64,000 bases of DNA from Actinospica robiniae DSM 44927 (GCF_000504285.1 NZ_KI632511.1:9406154-9470153); one strand, 5' to 3'; shown: positions 29,301 to 36,830, counted from the first letter of the stretch. Notes: generated by a model from the letters alone, not told the origin. A program made the numbers and translations.

Positions 29301-32205
29301 AGTGGGCCAGCTCGTCAACCAGGCCTGCCGGGAACGCGGCATCGACCCACCGACCGCGAGCACGGCCTTCGCCACCAGCACGCTGACCGAGATCGGCCGG
29401 CTGCTCGACGCGATGGAGGAAAGCAACGGCGTTGCCGATTCTCCGCAGATTCCGGCCGGAGCCGGCCCCTGGGTGAGGGCGTTCGACATCGAATGCGCTG
29501 ACGAGGCCGTGAACACGTCCCGCCCGCGCCTCGACGGTCCCGGACGGTGGCAACTGTTCGCGGACGCCGGCGACGAGCTGGGCCCCGCCCTGCACACGAG
29601 ACTCGGAAATGACGGACTCGGCGGCGGCGTGCTGCTCTGCCTACCCGCGCGGGGAGGCGAGGATCAGATCGGCCTGATGCTCGCGGCTGCACGTGCGGCG
29701 GTGGCCGGCTCCACGCCCAGCCGTTTCGTCGTCATCGGGCGGCGCCGCTCCGCGATCGGCCTCGCCAAGACGCTGAAGTTGGAGGCACCGCATGTCCTGA
29801 CCACGGTGATCACCTTGCTGCAGGAGCCTGAGCCCGGCCAGGAGCCCCAAGCGGCGTGGCTCGACCGGTGTGTGCGTGAGGTGATATCCACCGCGGATTT
29901 CTCCGAGGTGAGCATCGACGGCGAAGGGCGCCGCAGCGTATCCCGACTGCGGCACAGGGATCTGAACCGTGCGGTCGCGTCGGGTCCCCCGGTGCTCACC
30001 GCAGACGACGTGGTGCTGGTCACCGGCGGCGGGAAGGGCATCACAGCCGAGTGCGCCTTCTCGCTCGCCAAACGGACCGGCGCCGCGATCGCCCTGCTCG
30101 GCCGGTCGTCCCCGCGCGAAGACGACAACCTGGCACGTAACCTCGAACGCATGGACGCCGCGGGGATCCGCTGCCTCTACGTGCCGGCGGACGTCACCTC
30201 GGCGGGCGACGTCGCGCGGGCCGTCGCCGAGGTCGGCACGGGGCTCGGGACGGTCACCGCGATCCTGCATGGCGCAGGGCGCAACGTCCCGGAATCGATT
30301 GCCAACCTCACCGAGCAGGCGTTCCGGGAAACGGTCGAGGTCAAGACCCGTGGCCTGGAGAATGTCCTGGCAGCCGTCGACGCCGCTCGAATCAGGCTTC
30401 TGGTGAGCTTCGGGAGCATCATCGGCAGGGCGGGGCTGCGCGGAGAGGCTCACTACGCGACGGCCAACCAATGGCTGGGCGAGCTGACCATGGAGTTCCA
30501 GCAGGAGCATCCGGCCTGCCGATGCCTGAACATCGAATGGTCCGTCTGGGCAGGCGCGGGAATGGGCGAGCGGCTCGGCGTACTGGAATCCCTGATCCGC
30601 GACGGGATCGAGCCGATTCCCGCGGACGAGGGCATCGAGATGCTGCACCGCTTGCTCGAAGACCCCGGCGTGTCAGGGAACGTAGTCGTGTGCGGCCGCC
30701 TCGGCAGCTCTCCGACCGTCGAGATACCGACGCCTGAGCTCCCGCTGCTGCGCTTCGTCGACAAACCGCAGGTCCACTACCCGGGTGTCGAATTCGTCGT
30801 CGACGCCCAGCTCTCGCCCGCCAGCGACCTCTACCTACGCGATCATGAACTCGACGGCGACCTGCTGTTTCCCGCCGTGATGAGCCTCGAAGCGTTCGCC
30901 CAGGCCGCCAGCGTACTGCGGCCGAGCGCAGGCCCGCCGTCGTTCGGCGACATCGAGTTCCTCCGACCGATCGTGATCGCTCCGCAGGGAACCACCACGA
31001 TCCGCATCGCCTGCCTGCGCAGAGCCTCGAATGCCATCGACGCGGTGATCAGAAGCAGTGACACCGGCTTCCTGGTCGATCACTTCCGGGCGACCGTCTC
31101 CTACGAGGATCAAGCAGAACGGACCCCGGTCATCGAGGAGCGGCGGCTCGCGGATCTCGTGATCCCGATCAACCCCGCAGACCTTTACAACGGATTTCTT
31201 TTCCAAGGGCACCGCTTCCAGCGCGTGAGTCGGTATACGAGCCTGTCCGCGCGCTCGTGCACCACGGAGATATCGACCACCGGCCGGGATCCCTGGTTCG
31301 CGTCCTACGTGCCGGGTGATCTGCTCCTGGGCGACCCCGGCTCACGAGACGCTTTCATGCACGCGATCCAGTCGTGTGTCCCGGATGCGACCCTGCTTCC
31401 CGTCGGCGTCGGGCGCATCACCATGCATGCCGCGGCCCCGGCCGACGTGACAGGCCCGCTGATCCTGCGTGCCGTGGAGCGGAAGCATGACGGCGACACG
31501 TACGTCTACGACCTCGAAGTCAGCGACCGCGCAGGCGTGCCCGTCGAGACCTGGCAAGGGCTTTGCCTCAAGAGCGTGCGCCCGCTGCCGGACGACACAC
31601 CTTGGACCCCGCCGCTGTTCGCGACCCACGTCGAGAGGCACGTCTCGGCCGGGGCCGACCAACTCCGGATCGCGATCTGGCCCGAGCGCACGACCGAACC
31701 CGTGAGCACGTCTACCCGCCGGGAATCCACGCGCGACGCCGTCTCCTGGGCCCTCGGCCGCCCGGCCGCCGTGAGCTACCGCCCCGACGGCAAGCCCGAA
31801 GTCGACGGTCCGGAGCACGTCAGCGCCTCGCACGGGGCCGGTGTGACGCTTGCGATCGCGGGCGCGCGACCCGTGGGATGCGACATCGAGACCGTGTCGG
31901 CCCGCTCCCGCACCGCTTGGGCCGATTTGCTCGGCGTGGGCGGGTTCGCGCTGGCCGAGCGGCTGACGGCCGTCGGGCGGGAGCCCTTCGACGAGTCGGC
32001 GACGCGCGTCTGGAGTGCCCTGGAGTGCCTACGCAAGATCGGGTGCGCGCGTGGCGATCTTGTGCTCGATCAGGAGCCGTCAACCGGTCGCTGGACGGTG
32101 CTCCGCTCGGGCACGAGCACGATCAGCACTGTCGTCGCGCGATTCCGGGACGTCCGGACCCCGGTCGTCCTCGCGTTGCTCAGCCAGTCGGGAGCCCACG
32201 CATGA
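26374..32205 (+). CDS. pksE: Iterative type I enediyne polyketide synthase (PKSE)
   Basis: 1943 aa, the usual length of the family. KS about 1-450 with Cys212 in DGACSSSL, His345 in EGHGTGT and His385 in NIGHTKAAAG; AT about 585-890 with Ser657 in GHSLGEL; ACP about 940-1010 with the probable phosphopantetheine Ser974 in HLSSITVG; KR about 1205-1400 with VTGGGKGI and the active-site region AHYATAN; DH about 1470-1720 with DHELDGDLLFPAV; and an integrated phosphopantetheinyl transferase at the C-terminus (VGCDIE near 1830 and VWSALECLRKI). The KS-AT-ACP-KR-DH-PPT order is diagnostic of enediyne PKSs, which make a linear polyene precursor by self-activated iteration. All key residues are present, so it should be functional. 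It is coupled by ATGA to unbU before it and the thioesterase after it. Confidence 0.97.
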   Translation: MTERIAVVGLACRYPDADSVAALWENVLAGRQAFRRIPDERLRAADYFSADPQAPDRHYAAKAALLKGFEFDRVRFRVAGSTYRSTDMTHWLALDTAARALADAGFPEGTGTRRLSAGVVVGNSLTGEFSRANVMRVRWPYVRRTVAAALRGKGWGDDELAPFLAELEQTYKSPFPEIDEDTLAGGLANTIAGRICNHFGFGGGGYTVDGACSSSLISVATACSSLVQGHLDLAVAGGVDLSIDPFELIGFAKTGALARDEMRVYDRDSNGFWPGEGCGMIVLMREADAIALGKPVYASIVGWGVSSDGKGGITRPEVHGHRLAIDRAYAMAGFGFDTLGYVEGHGTGTAIGDATELRALSEARRAAGPGSPPLALGTVKGNIGHTKAAAGIAGLIKALMAVRHRTVPPVTGNRDPQPLLAEPDFGVRLPTCAEPWPTDGPARAGVSSMGFGGINAHIAIEETRARSRSVEEPDAARLSSARQDCEILTFEAARPELLSGRLRATANAMKRLAQCELADTADHLRRQLSGDGSFRAAVVASTPQEAQRRMLRIADAIDDGATSLLKPADGIFAGVARSAPRVGFLFPGQGAGRSADGGALRRRFPVTEDLFAGTPAPGTADLADTAAAQPRILASSLAALRVLATLGVTADAVCGHSLGELTALHWAGAFDERTVQGIAVERGRIMADLSVGAGAMASIVAGPEAVEPLLADSDIVIAGYNGPRQTVISGERTQIEVLRARAAERGLESARIAVSNAFHSPSVEPCAQAFADYLADIGLRDLDRTVHSTVTGARIARDADLVELLSRQITAPVRYADAVTALAAETDLLIEVGPGRILSTLAADIAPHVPAVSLGSDSPSLSDLLQTVATAYVLGTPIKLDELFRDRFTRELRLAEEPVFLTNPCESAPSVSLPAPVSTEVRAPRREETAQLPSNAAIESSLALLIRLAAERAELPLEAVNGNTNPLDDLHLSSITVGQLVNQACRERGIDPPTASTAFATSTLTEIGRLLDAMEESNGVADSPQIPAGAGPWVRAFDIECADEAVNTSRPRLDGPGRWQLFADAGDELGPALHTRLGNDGLGGGVLLCLPARGGEDQIGLMLAAARAAVAGSTPSRFVVIGRRRSAIGLAKTLKLEAPHVLTTVITLLQEPEPGQEPQAAWLDRCVREVISTADFSEVSIDGEGRRSVSRLRHRDLNRAVASGPPVLTADDVVLVTGGGKGITAECAFSLAKRTGAAIALLGRSSPREDDNLARNLERMDAAGIRCLYVPADVTSAGDVARAVAEVGTGLGTVTAILHGAGRNVPESIANLTEQAFRETVEVKTRGLENVLAAVDAARIRLLVSFGSIIGRAGLRGEAHYATANQWLGELTMEFQQEHPACRCLNIEWSVWAGAGMGERLGVLESLIRDGIEPIPADEGIEMLHRLLEDPGVSGNVVVCGRLGSSPTVEIPTPELPLLRFVDKPQVHYPGVEFVVDAQLSPASDLYLRDHELDGDLLFPAVMSLEAFAQAASVLRPSAGPPSFGDIEFLRPIVIAPQGTTTIRIACLRRASNAIDAVIRSSDTGFLVDHFRATVSYEDQAERTPVIEERRLADLVIPINPADLYNGFLFQGHRFQRVSRYTSLSARSCTTEISTTGRDPWFASYVPGDLLLGDPGSRDAFMHAIQSCVPDATLLPVGVGRITMHAAAPADVTGPLILRAVERKHDGDTYVYDLEVSDRAGVPVETWQGLCLKSVRPLPDDTPWTPPLFATHVERHVSAGADQLRIAIWPERTTEPVSTSTRRESTRDAVSWALGRPAAVSYRPDGKPEVDGPEHVSASHGAGVTLAIAGARPVGCDIETVSARSRTAWADLLGVGGFALAERLTAVGREPFDESATRVWSALECLRKIGCARGDLVLDQEPSTGRWTVLRSGTSTISTVVARFRDVRTPVVLALLSQSGAHA

Positions 32206-32681
32206 GAAACGACTACTTCGAGTACCGGCACCTCGTCGGCTTCGAGGAGACGAACCTGGTCGGGAACGTCTACTACGTCAACTATTTCCGTTGGCAGGGA
32301 CGGTGCCGAGAGCTGTTCCTGCGGGAGTACGCGCCCGAGATCATCGACGACCTGAACGGCGACCTCAAGCTGTTCACGCTCAAGTGCGATTGCGAGTACA
32401 TCTCCGAGATCACCGCCTTCGACGAGGTCTCAATCCGGATGAGCCTGTTCGAACTGACCCAGACGCAGATCGAATTCGGCTTCGACTACGTCCGCCTCGG
32501 CGACGGTCGCGAGGAGTTCGTCGCCAGGGGCCGCCAGCGCATCGCGTGCATGCGCGGCCCGAACGGCGCGACGAAGCCGACGCGCGTGCCCGCCGGATTG
32601 CGTACCGCACTCGAGCAGTATGCGGAGGTACGGCGGTCGGGCGCGGCCGATCCCGTGCATCTCGGCGGGGCGGTGTCATGA
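32202..32681 (+). CDS. Enediyne thioesterase, E10/CalE7 type hotdog fold
   Basis: A 159-aa single hotdog-fold acyl-thioesterase with the opening YFEYRHLVGFEETNLVGNVY and YYVNYFRWQGRCRELF, characteristic of the thioesterase paired with enediyne PKSs. In characterised systems it releases the nascent polyene from the PKS ACP, giving a conjugated polyene or methyl ketone in vitro. The ATG at 32202 overlaps the PKS stop, and its own stop overlaps the flavin reductase start. Confidence 0.93.
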   Translation: MRNDYFEYRHLVGFEETNLVGNVYYVNYFRWQGRCRELFLREYAPEIIDDLNGDLKLFTLKCDCEYISEITAFDEVSIRMSLFELTQTQIEFGFDYVRLGDGREEFVARGRQRIACMRGPNGATKPTRVPAGLRTALEQYAEVRRSGAADPVHLGGAVS

Positions 32682-33223
32682 GCGGCCTCGCCACAAGACC
32701 CGATTCCCTTGGTTCCGAGACCGGGAGCGCGGAACTGCGCCGCACGCTGGGCCGTTTCCCAACCGGCATCACGATCGTGACGACGGGCGGCCGGCGTCCC
32801 GCGGGCATGACCGTTAATGCGTTTACCTCGGTGTCCCTCGAACCGCCGTTGCTGTTGATCTGTGTCAAGCTCGGCTCGGAGATCCTCGGCTCTATCACCG
32901 AGACCAGGGTGTTCGCCGTCTCGATCCTCGCGCGCGGACAGGAGGGCGTTGCCCGCCGCTTCGCGGACCCGGCACGCGCGCGTGGCCGGCATGCGTTCGA
33001 CGGCCTGGTCTTCGTACCCGGACCACGCACCGGGGCGCCGCTCATCACCGGGGCTCAGGCCGCGCTGGAGTGCGAACTACACGCCGTCTACGAGGGCGGC
33101 GACCATTCGATTCTGCTAGGGGAGATCGTGAGCAACTCACGTGCGGGCGAACCAGGGGCATTAGTCTATTTCGAGAGCGCGTTCCGAAGCCTCTCCGCTG
33201 CCGCGCACCGGCGAGCGGACTGA
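32678..33223 (+). CDS. Flavin reductase, E6-like
   Basis: A 181-aa flavin reductase-like domain protein: LGRFPTGITIVTTGG, MTVNAFTSVSLEPPLLLICV and FAVSILARGQEGVARRFAD are the flavin-binding landmarks; SILLGEIV is the late conserved strand. Such proteins reduce FMN or FAD with NAD(P)H and hand it to a partner monooxygenase. Related reductases (SgcE6 type) occur in 9-membered enediyne loci. The likely partner here is the luciferase-like monooxygenase at 22257. It is coupled to the genes on both sides by overlapping stop/start codons. Confidence 0.9.
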   Translation: MSGLATRPDSLGSETGSAELRRTLGRFPTGITIVTTGGRRPAGMTVNAFTSVSLEPPLLLICVKLGSEILGSITETRVFAVSILARGQEGVARRFADPARARGRHAFDGLVFVPGPRTGAPLITGAQAALECELHAVYEGGDHSILLGEIVSNSRAGEPGALVYFESAFRSLSAAAHRRAD

Positions 33224-34185
33224 TGCGGGCCCTGCGTCAGGTCCGCCGCAGGGTACTGACCCCGCCGATGTCAGAGACCAAGTTCGCCACCCGCGGCTTC
33301 CACGCCAAGGACGACGCGAGTCGTGAGCTGCTCGAAACCGTGGGCGCCTCATTCCTCACCGGCTACGGGCTGGCGGCCGAGTCCCGCGGACGAGCCGACG
33401 TCGAGTCGGGTGTGCGCGGTCTCGAGCGTGAGTTCCAAGGCTTCGCCTATGAGGGCGCTGCCATGGCCTTCGCGGTGCGCGACGGCCTGGCGCTCGGGAC
33501 GACCCGGCACCTGCAGGATTTCCTGAAGGGCGAGGCCGAACACCATCGCTACATGGTGTACGTAGGCGCCGGTTGGGCGATGGCACGTCTACCGCGGCTC
33601 CTGTGGCCGACGATTCGCATGCCGGACCCGTTGCTTCGCTGGCTCGCTCTCGACGGATACGGATTTCACCAGGCTTACTTCCGGACTGACGACTTCGTGC
33701 GGAAGCAGCGTGTGGAGACCCGGCGCTCCTGGCCCGTTGGCGAGCCCTTCGCGTACGCCAATCGGGCCATCGATCAGGGTATCGGACGTGCGATGTGGTT
33801 CGTCGTCGGTGCGGACGCGGACCGGGCCGCGGATCTCGCGGACGGGTTCGATCCGGCCCGCAGATCCGACCTCTATGCCGGTCTCGGACTGGCCGCCACG
33901 TACGCCGGCGGCGCACACGAGCGTGAGCTCAAGACGCTGCGGGAGCGGGCGGGCGCGGATCGGCGGTTCCTCGGCCAGGGCGCGGCGTTCGCCGCAGCGG
34001 CCCGAGTCGAGGCCGGACTGGAGACGCCGCACACCGAGCTCGCCGCGCAGTTGCTCTGCGGCGTCTCGGCCGCCGAGGCGGCTCGGATCTGCACCATGGA
34101 GCAACCCAACGGAGCGGAGACCTGGGGCTCCCAGCCCTCGTACGAACAATGGCGACTCCACATCGCCGAGCGCATGCCCGCATGA
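33223..34185 (+). CDS. unbL: Enediyne biosynthesis protein UnbL/E3 (DUF1702)
   Basis: A 320-aa soluble protein starting at ATG 33223, which overlaps the reductase stop by one base (TGATG). DUF1702 landmarks are FHAKDDASRELLETVGASFL, FQGFAYEGAAMAFAVRDGL and MWFVVGADADRAADLADGF, with Ala-rich repeats towards the end. UnbL/E3 is one of the conserved enediyne-cassette genes; its biochemical role is unknown. In most loci it precedes unbV; here it has moved to the far side of the PKS, which is an order difference worth noting. Confidence 0.92.
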   Translation: MRALRQVRRRVLTPPMSETKFATRGFHAKDDASRELLETVGASFLTGYGLAAESRGRADVESGVRGLEREFQGFAYEGAAMAFAVRDGLALGTTRHLQDFLKGEAEHHRYMVYVGAGWAMARLPRLLWPTIRMPDPLLRWLALDGYGFHQAYFRTDDFVRKQRVETRRSWPVGEPFAYANRAIDQGIGRAMWFVVGADADRAADLADGFDPARRSDLYAGLGLAATYAGGAHERELKTLRERAGADRRFLGQGAAFAAAARVEAGLETPHTELAAQLLCGVSAAEAARICTMEQPNGAETWGSQPSYEQWRLHIAERMPA

Positions 34186-34213
34186 CCCCACCTACGAGCT
34201 GACGGGACGACCT

Positions 34214-35875
34214 TTGACATCCGAGATCTCATACCAGGAGCCGGACGAGCGCCGTGCCCGCGTGCGGGTCAAAGCATTTGAGCACCCGTTCGCTTTCTGG
34301 TCGGGCGCCATCATGTGCGCGGTCGGCGTCGGACTGCACCTGCCGATGTACTACTCGACGCGCTCGATGCACTACGTCATGGCGGGTATGCGGCCAGACG
34401 CCACGATGATCATCGGTATGGCCCTGATCGGGGTCGGTCTACTCGCCTGCCTCTACGGACTCGTTCCCCGCGGCGCGAGCGGCTTCGCCCGCGACGCGGC
34501 GGGCATCCGGGTGCGTGCCCTCGACGAGACCCCGCTCAATGCTCGGCACGTGATGCTGCTGATCGTCTTGTCCGTCGCCGTCACGATCGACGCGATGAAA
34601 CCGACCGCGCTCTCGTTCGTGGCACCCGGCATGGCGAAGGAATACGACCTGCTCGCCCCGACCAATGCGCACGGCCACACCTCGGTGGCCTGGCTGCCGC
34701 TGGTCGGCATCACGGGCACCGTCCTCGGTTCGTGGATCTGGGGGAGTCTGGCCGATCGGATCGGTCGGCGCTCGGCCATCGTGTTCGCCGGAATCCTGTT
34801 CATGACGACGTCGATCTGCGGCGCGATGCCCGGCTACGGCTGGAACCTGATGATGTGCCTGTTCATGGGGATCGGGGCCGGAGGCATGCTGCCGATCGCC
34901 TTCGCGCTCATGGTCGAGACTGTTCCGGCCCGGCACCGCGGCTGGGCAGTCGTGCTGGTCGGCGGCAATACCGCCGCAGCGTATGCGGTCACGAGCTGGC
35001 TGGCCGCGACGCTCACGCCCACGTACAGCTGGCGGATCCTCTGGCTGATCGGCCTGCCCACCGGTGTGCTGTTCATCGCGCTGAACCACTGGATTCCCGA
35101 GTCTCCGCGCTTCTTGCTCGCCACCGGCCGCCGCGAGGAGGCCGAGCGGGTCATGGCGCGGTATGGCGCGGCCGTTCGAAGCCCGGAGGCGGGCCAAGAG
35201 GAGGAGGCATACGCCGAGAGCGGCAGCCACTATCGCTTCCGCCACGTGCTGCGCGGCTCCTTCGCCGCCCCGACCCTCGCCATCAGTGTGCTGGCCATCG
35301 GATTGGGCCTCGTCACCTACGGATTCCAGCAGTGGGTCCCGACGAACCTGCAGCATCTCGGGTACACGGCGGTGAAGTCGGACTACGTCGTGCGCAACGC
35401 CGCGTTGCTCGGGTTGCCGGTCACCGCTGCTGTGGCTTGGCTCTACCAGGTCTGGGGGAGCCGCCGGACCATCGTCGCGTCGGCTTCGCTGACCGCATTG
35501 GCGCTGGCGGGCTTCGTGCTCGAAGGCAACAGGCTGGTTCATGACCACGCACTGCTCTCCGTGCTGCTCGTCATCCCACTGGCCGGAGTCGGATCCACGA
35601 CGGCCGTCGTCGCGGGCTATGCGGCCGAGCTGTACCCGACACGGATCCGCTCGCGCGGAGCGGGCCTCGCGGCGGGCATGACCAAGGCGGGGGGCGTACT
35701 CATCCTCGCTGTCGTCGTGGCGTCGAAAACCGTGCCGTCCATCACGATGACGGCGGTTATCGGCGCGGTGCCGCTCTTGATTGCGGCGATCTGTTTCGTC
35801 TGGATCGGCCCGGAGACCGCGCGACGCGGGCTCGAGTCCATCACCCGCGAGATGGTCGCCGCAGGTCGCGGCTGA
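34214..35875 (+). CDS. MFS transporter with N-terminal two-helix extension
   Basis: 553 aa. Two membrane segments (about residues 30-50 and 63-83) precede a 12-helix MFS core. Family signs include GSLADRIGRRSAI in the loop between helices 2 and 3, and PESPRFLLATGRREEAERV and ELYPTRIRSRGAGLA, typical of the sugar/organic-acid porter branch. The start is probably TTG 34214, since the next in-frame ATG (34312) is inside the first helix. It ends the enediyne operon 28 bp after unbL and probably exports the product or an intermediate; this is inferred from position. A 36-bp palindrome follows 80 bp after the stop. Confidence 0.87.
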   Translation: MTSEISYQEPDERRARVRVKAFEHPFAFWSGAIMCAVGVGLHLPMYYSTRSMHYVMAGMRPDATMIIGMALIGVGLLACLYGLVPRGASGFARDAAGIRVRALDETPLNARHVMLLIVLSVAVTIDAMKPTALSFVAPGMAKEYDLLAPTNAHGHTSVAWLPLVGITGTVLGSWIWGSLADRIGRRSAIVFAGILFMTTSICGAMPGYGWNLMMCLFMGIGAGGMLPIAFALMVETVPARHRGWAVVLVGGNTAAAYAVTSWLAATLTPTYSWRILWLIGLPTGVLFIALNHWIPESPRFLLATGRREEAERVMARYGAAVRSPEAGQEEEAYAESGSHYRFRHVLRGSFAAPTLAISVLAIGLGLVTYGFQQWVPTNLQHLGYTAVKSDYVVRNAALLGLPVTAAVAWLYQVWGSRRTIVASASLTALALAGFVLEGNRLVHDHALLSVLLVIPLAGVGSTTAVVAGYAAELYPTRIRSRGAGLAAGMTKAGGVLILAVVVASKTVPSITMTAVIGAVPLLIAAICFVWIGPETARRGLESITREMVAAGRG

Positions 35876-35955
35876 CGGAGTCCGCTCAGCTCACGGTCAT
35901 CGGCAAGCTCAGCGTGAAGCATTCTCCGGGCCGGTTCGTTGGACCGGCGCGCTGC

Positions 35956-35991
35956 CGTCCTCGGCCTTGGCGATCGCCAAGGCCGAGGACG
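35956..35991. terminator. 36-bp perfect palindrome after the enediyne operon
   Basis: Every base pairs between 35956-35973 and 35974-35991, with CGATCG at the centre. As RNA it would form a 16-bp stem with a 4-base loop. It begins 80 bp after the MFS stop, so termination of the operon is the simplest role; a protein-binding or cruciform role is also possible. Confidence 0.6.
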
Positions 35992-36360
35992 CGCCCTTGG
36001 TGCGCAGCGGCCCGTGCGCGGGACGGATCGGCACGGTGGATGCGTTCGAAGACGTGGACGACGTTCGCGCGGGCCGAGGCACACGCTAACTGAACGCGAC
36101 CGTGGTGTACTCAGAGGTTGTGGCGAGTTTCGGCGGAACCGTGCCTGGGCTCTCGTGTGCGCATCGGATGCCGCACGCCAGGGTGGGCTTGACTGCTGAA
36201 CGCTCGTCAGCGACGGTGACACCCTGCCGCGCTATGTCAGCGTCGGGGTCCGGTCGGGGACTGCACGCTGCCCGCGGTCACACACGACTTGCGCGGTATC
36301 GGTCGCATCGCACGGATCATTGAACGCGTATACCGCGCCTGACATGCAGAATCGACTCCC
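35992..36360. other. Region without recognisable genes
   Basis: About 370 bp between the palindrome and the tRNA fragment. Short frames exist on both strands, but none has a ribosome site, normal composition and a recognisable motif together. I see no intact gene. Confidence 0.5.
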
Positions 36361-36411
36361 GCACTTTGCGGGGGGTCAAGGGGTCGCAGGTTCAAATCCT
36401 GTCAGCCCGAC
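36361..36411 (+). tRNA. 3' fragment of a tRNA-Pro(GGG) gene (not a full tRNA)
   Basis: The stretch GGGGGTCAAGGGGTCGCAG followed by TTCAAATCCTGTCAGCCCGA contains the 3' side of the anticodon arm, variable region, T arm (GCAGG/CCTGT around TTCAAAT) and 3' acceptor strand of an actinobacterial proline tRNA. No matching 5' acceptor (CGGGCTG) or D arm exists upstream. Such 3' ends are what site-specific integration into a tRNA gene leaves behind. The isoacceptor call is from memory of actinomycete tRNA-Pro sequences. Confidence 0.7.
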
Positions 36412-36427
36412 GTTGTAGTAGCAGGTC

Positions 36428-36461
36428 AGAGGCCCTGTTCGAGAAATCGGACGGGGCCTCT
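36428..36461 (+). terminator. tRNA-type terminator hairpin
   Basis: AGAGGCCCTGTTCGA pairs with TCGGACGGGGCCTCT over 15 positions, with two G-U pairs and a GAAA loop, followed by TTGCGT. It is 17 bp after the tRNA-Pro fragment, as terminators commonly sit after tRNA genes. Confidence 0.7.
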
Positions 36462-36630
36462 TGCGTGTCTCTGACCGTCGTTTGACCGTGGGATAGGACG
36501 TCAGGGGACAGCACGCCGATGGAAATCGGTGTTGACTCGTGATGAGTGGTATCAGCACCTCTCAAGGACTGTCGAAACGCTGGTTCAGATCCTTGAGGCA
36601 GGGCAGCCGTCGGCTGGAGCTACGCGCTCG

Positions 36631-36680
36631 GTGAACCGCACCGGGATCGCGCCAGCCTGGCGCAAAGCCGGGGCGGTTCA
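36631..36680 (+). repeat. Right copy of the 25-bp direct repeat, within a long hairpin
   Basis: Bases 36631-36655 are identical to 16198-16222. Here they form part of a nested hairpin: 36632-36644 pairs with 36668-36680 (13 positions, one mismatch) and GCGCCA (36649-36654) pairs with TGGCGC (36658-36663) around a 3-base loop. The structure resembles ends of some mobile elements or an attachment site. No transposase or integrase is adjacent. Confidence 0.7.
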
Positions 36681-36796
36681 GTCATGGGCGCGTGGCTCGA
36701 CGACGCTCCGGAGTAAAGAGTCCCTGAGAAGTCCCAGAGCGCTGTTTGACGGTGCTGGAGGGCACCCGATTCGCTCATTGGTCTAGATCGATTCAA

Positions 36797-36830
36797 GGTG
36801 CTGCGGGCACTCGATTCTGCCCGCAGCACC
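36797..36830 (+). promoter_or_regulatory. Leader hairpin upstream of the EF-Tu paralogue
   Basis: GGTGCTGCGGGCA (36797-36809) pairs perfectly with TGCCCGCAGCACC (36818-36830), with an 8-base loop. The right arm and following bases (36811-36858) recur almost unchanged at 1608-1655. Possible roles are a terminator of upstream transcription or an attenuator in the tuf leader. Confidence 0.5.

Noticed and set aside
36376-36558. Minus-strand open frame ending in a GFEPATP-type peptide
   Set aside because: It is the antisense of the tRNA-Pro 3' end; this peptide is a well-known artefact of translating tRNA genes backwards.
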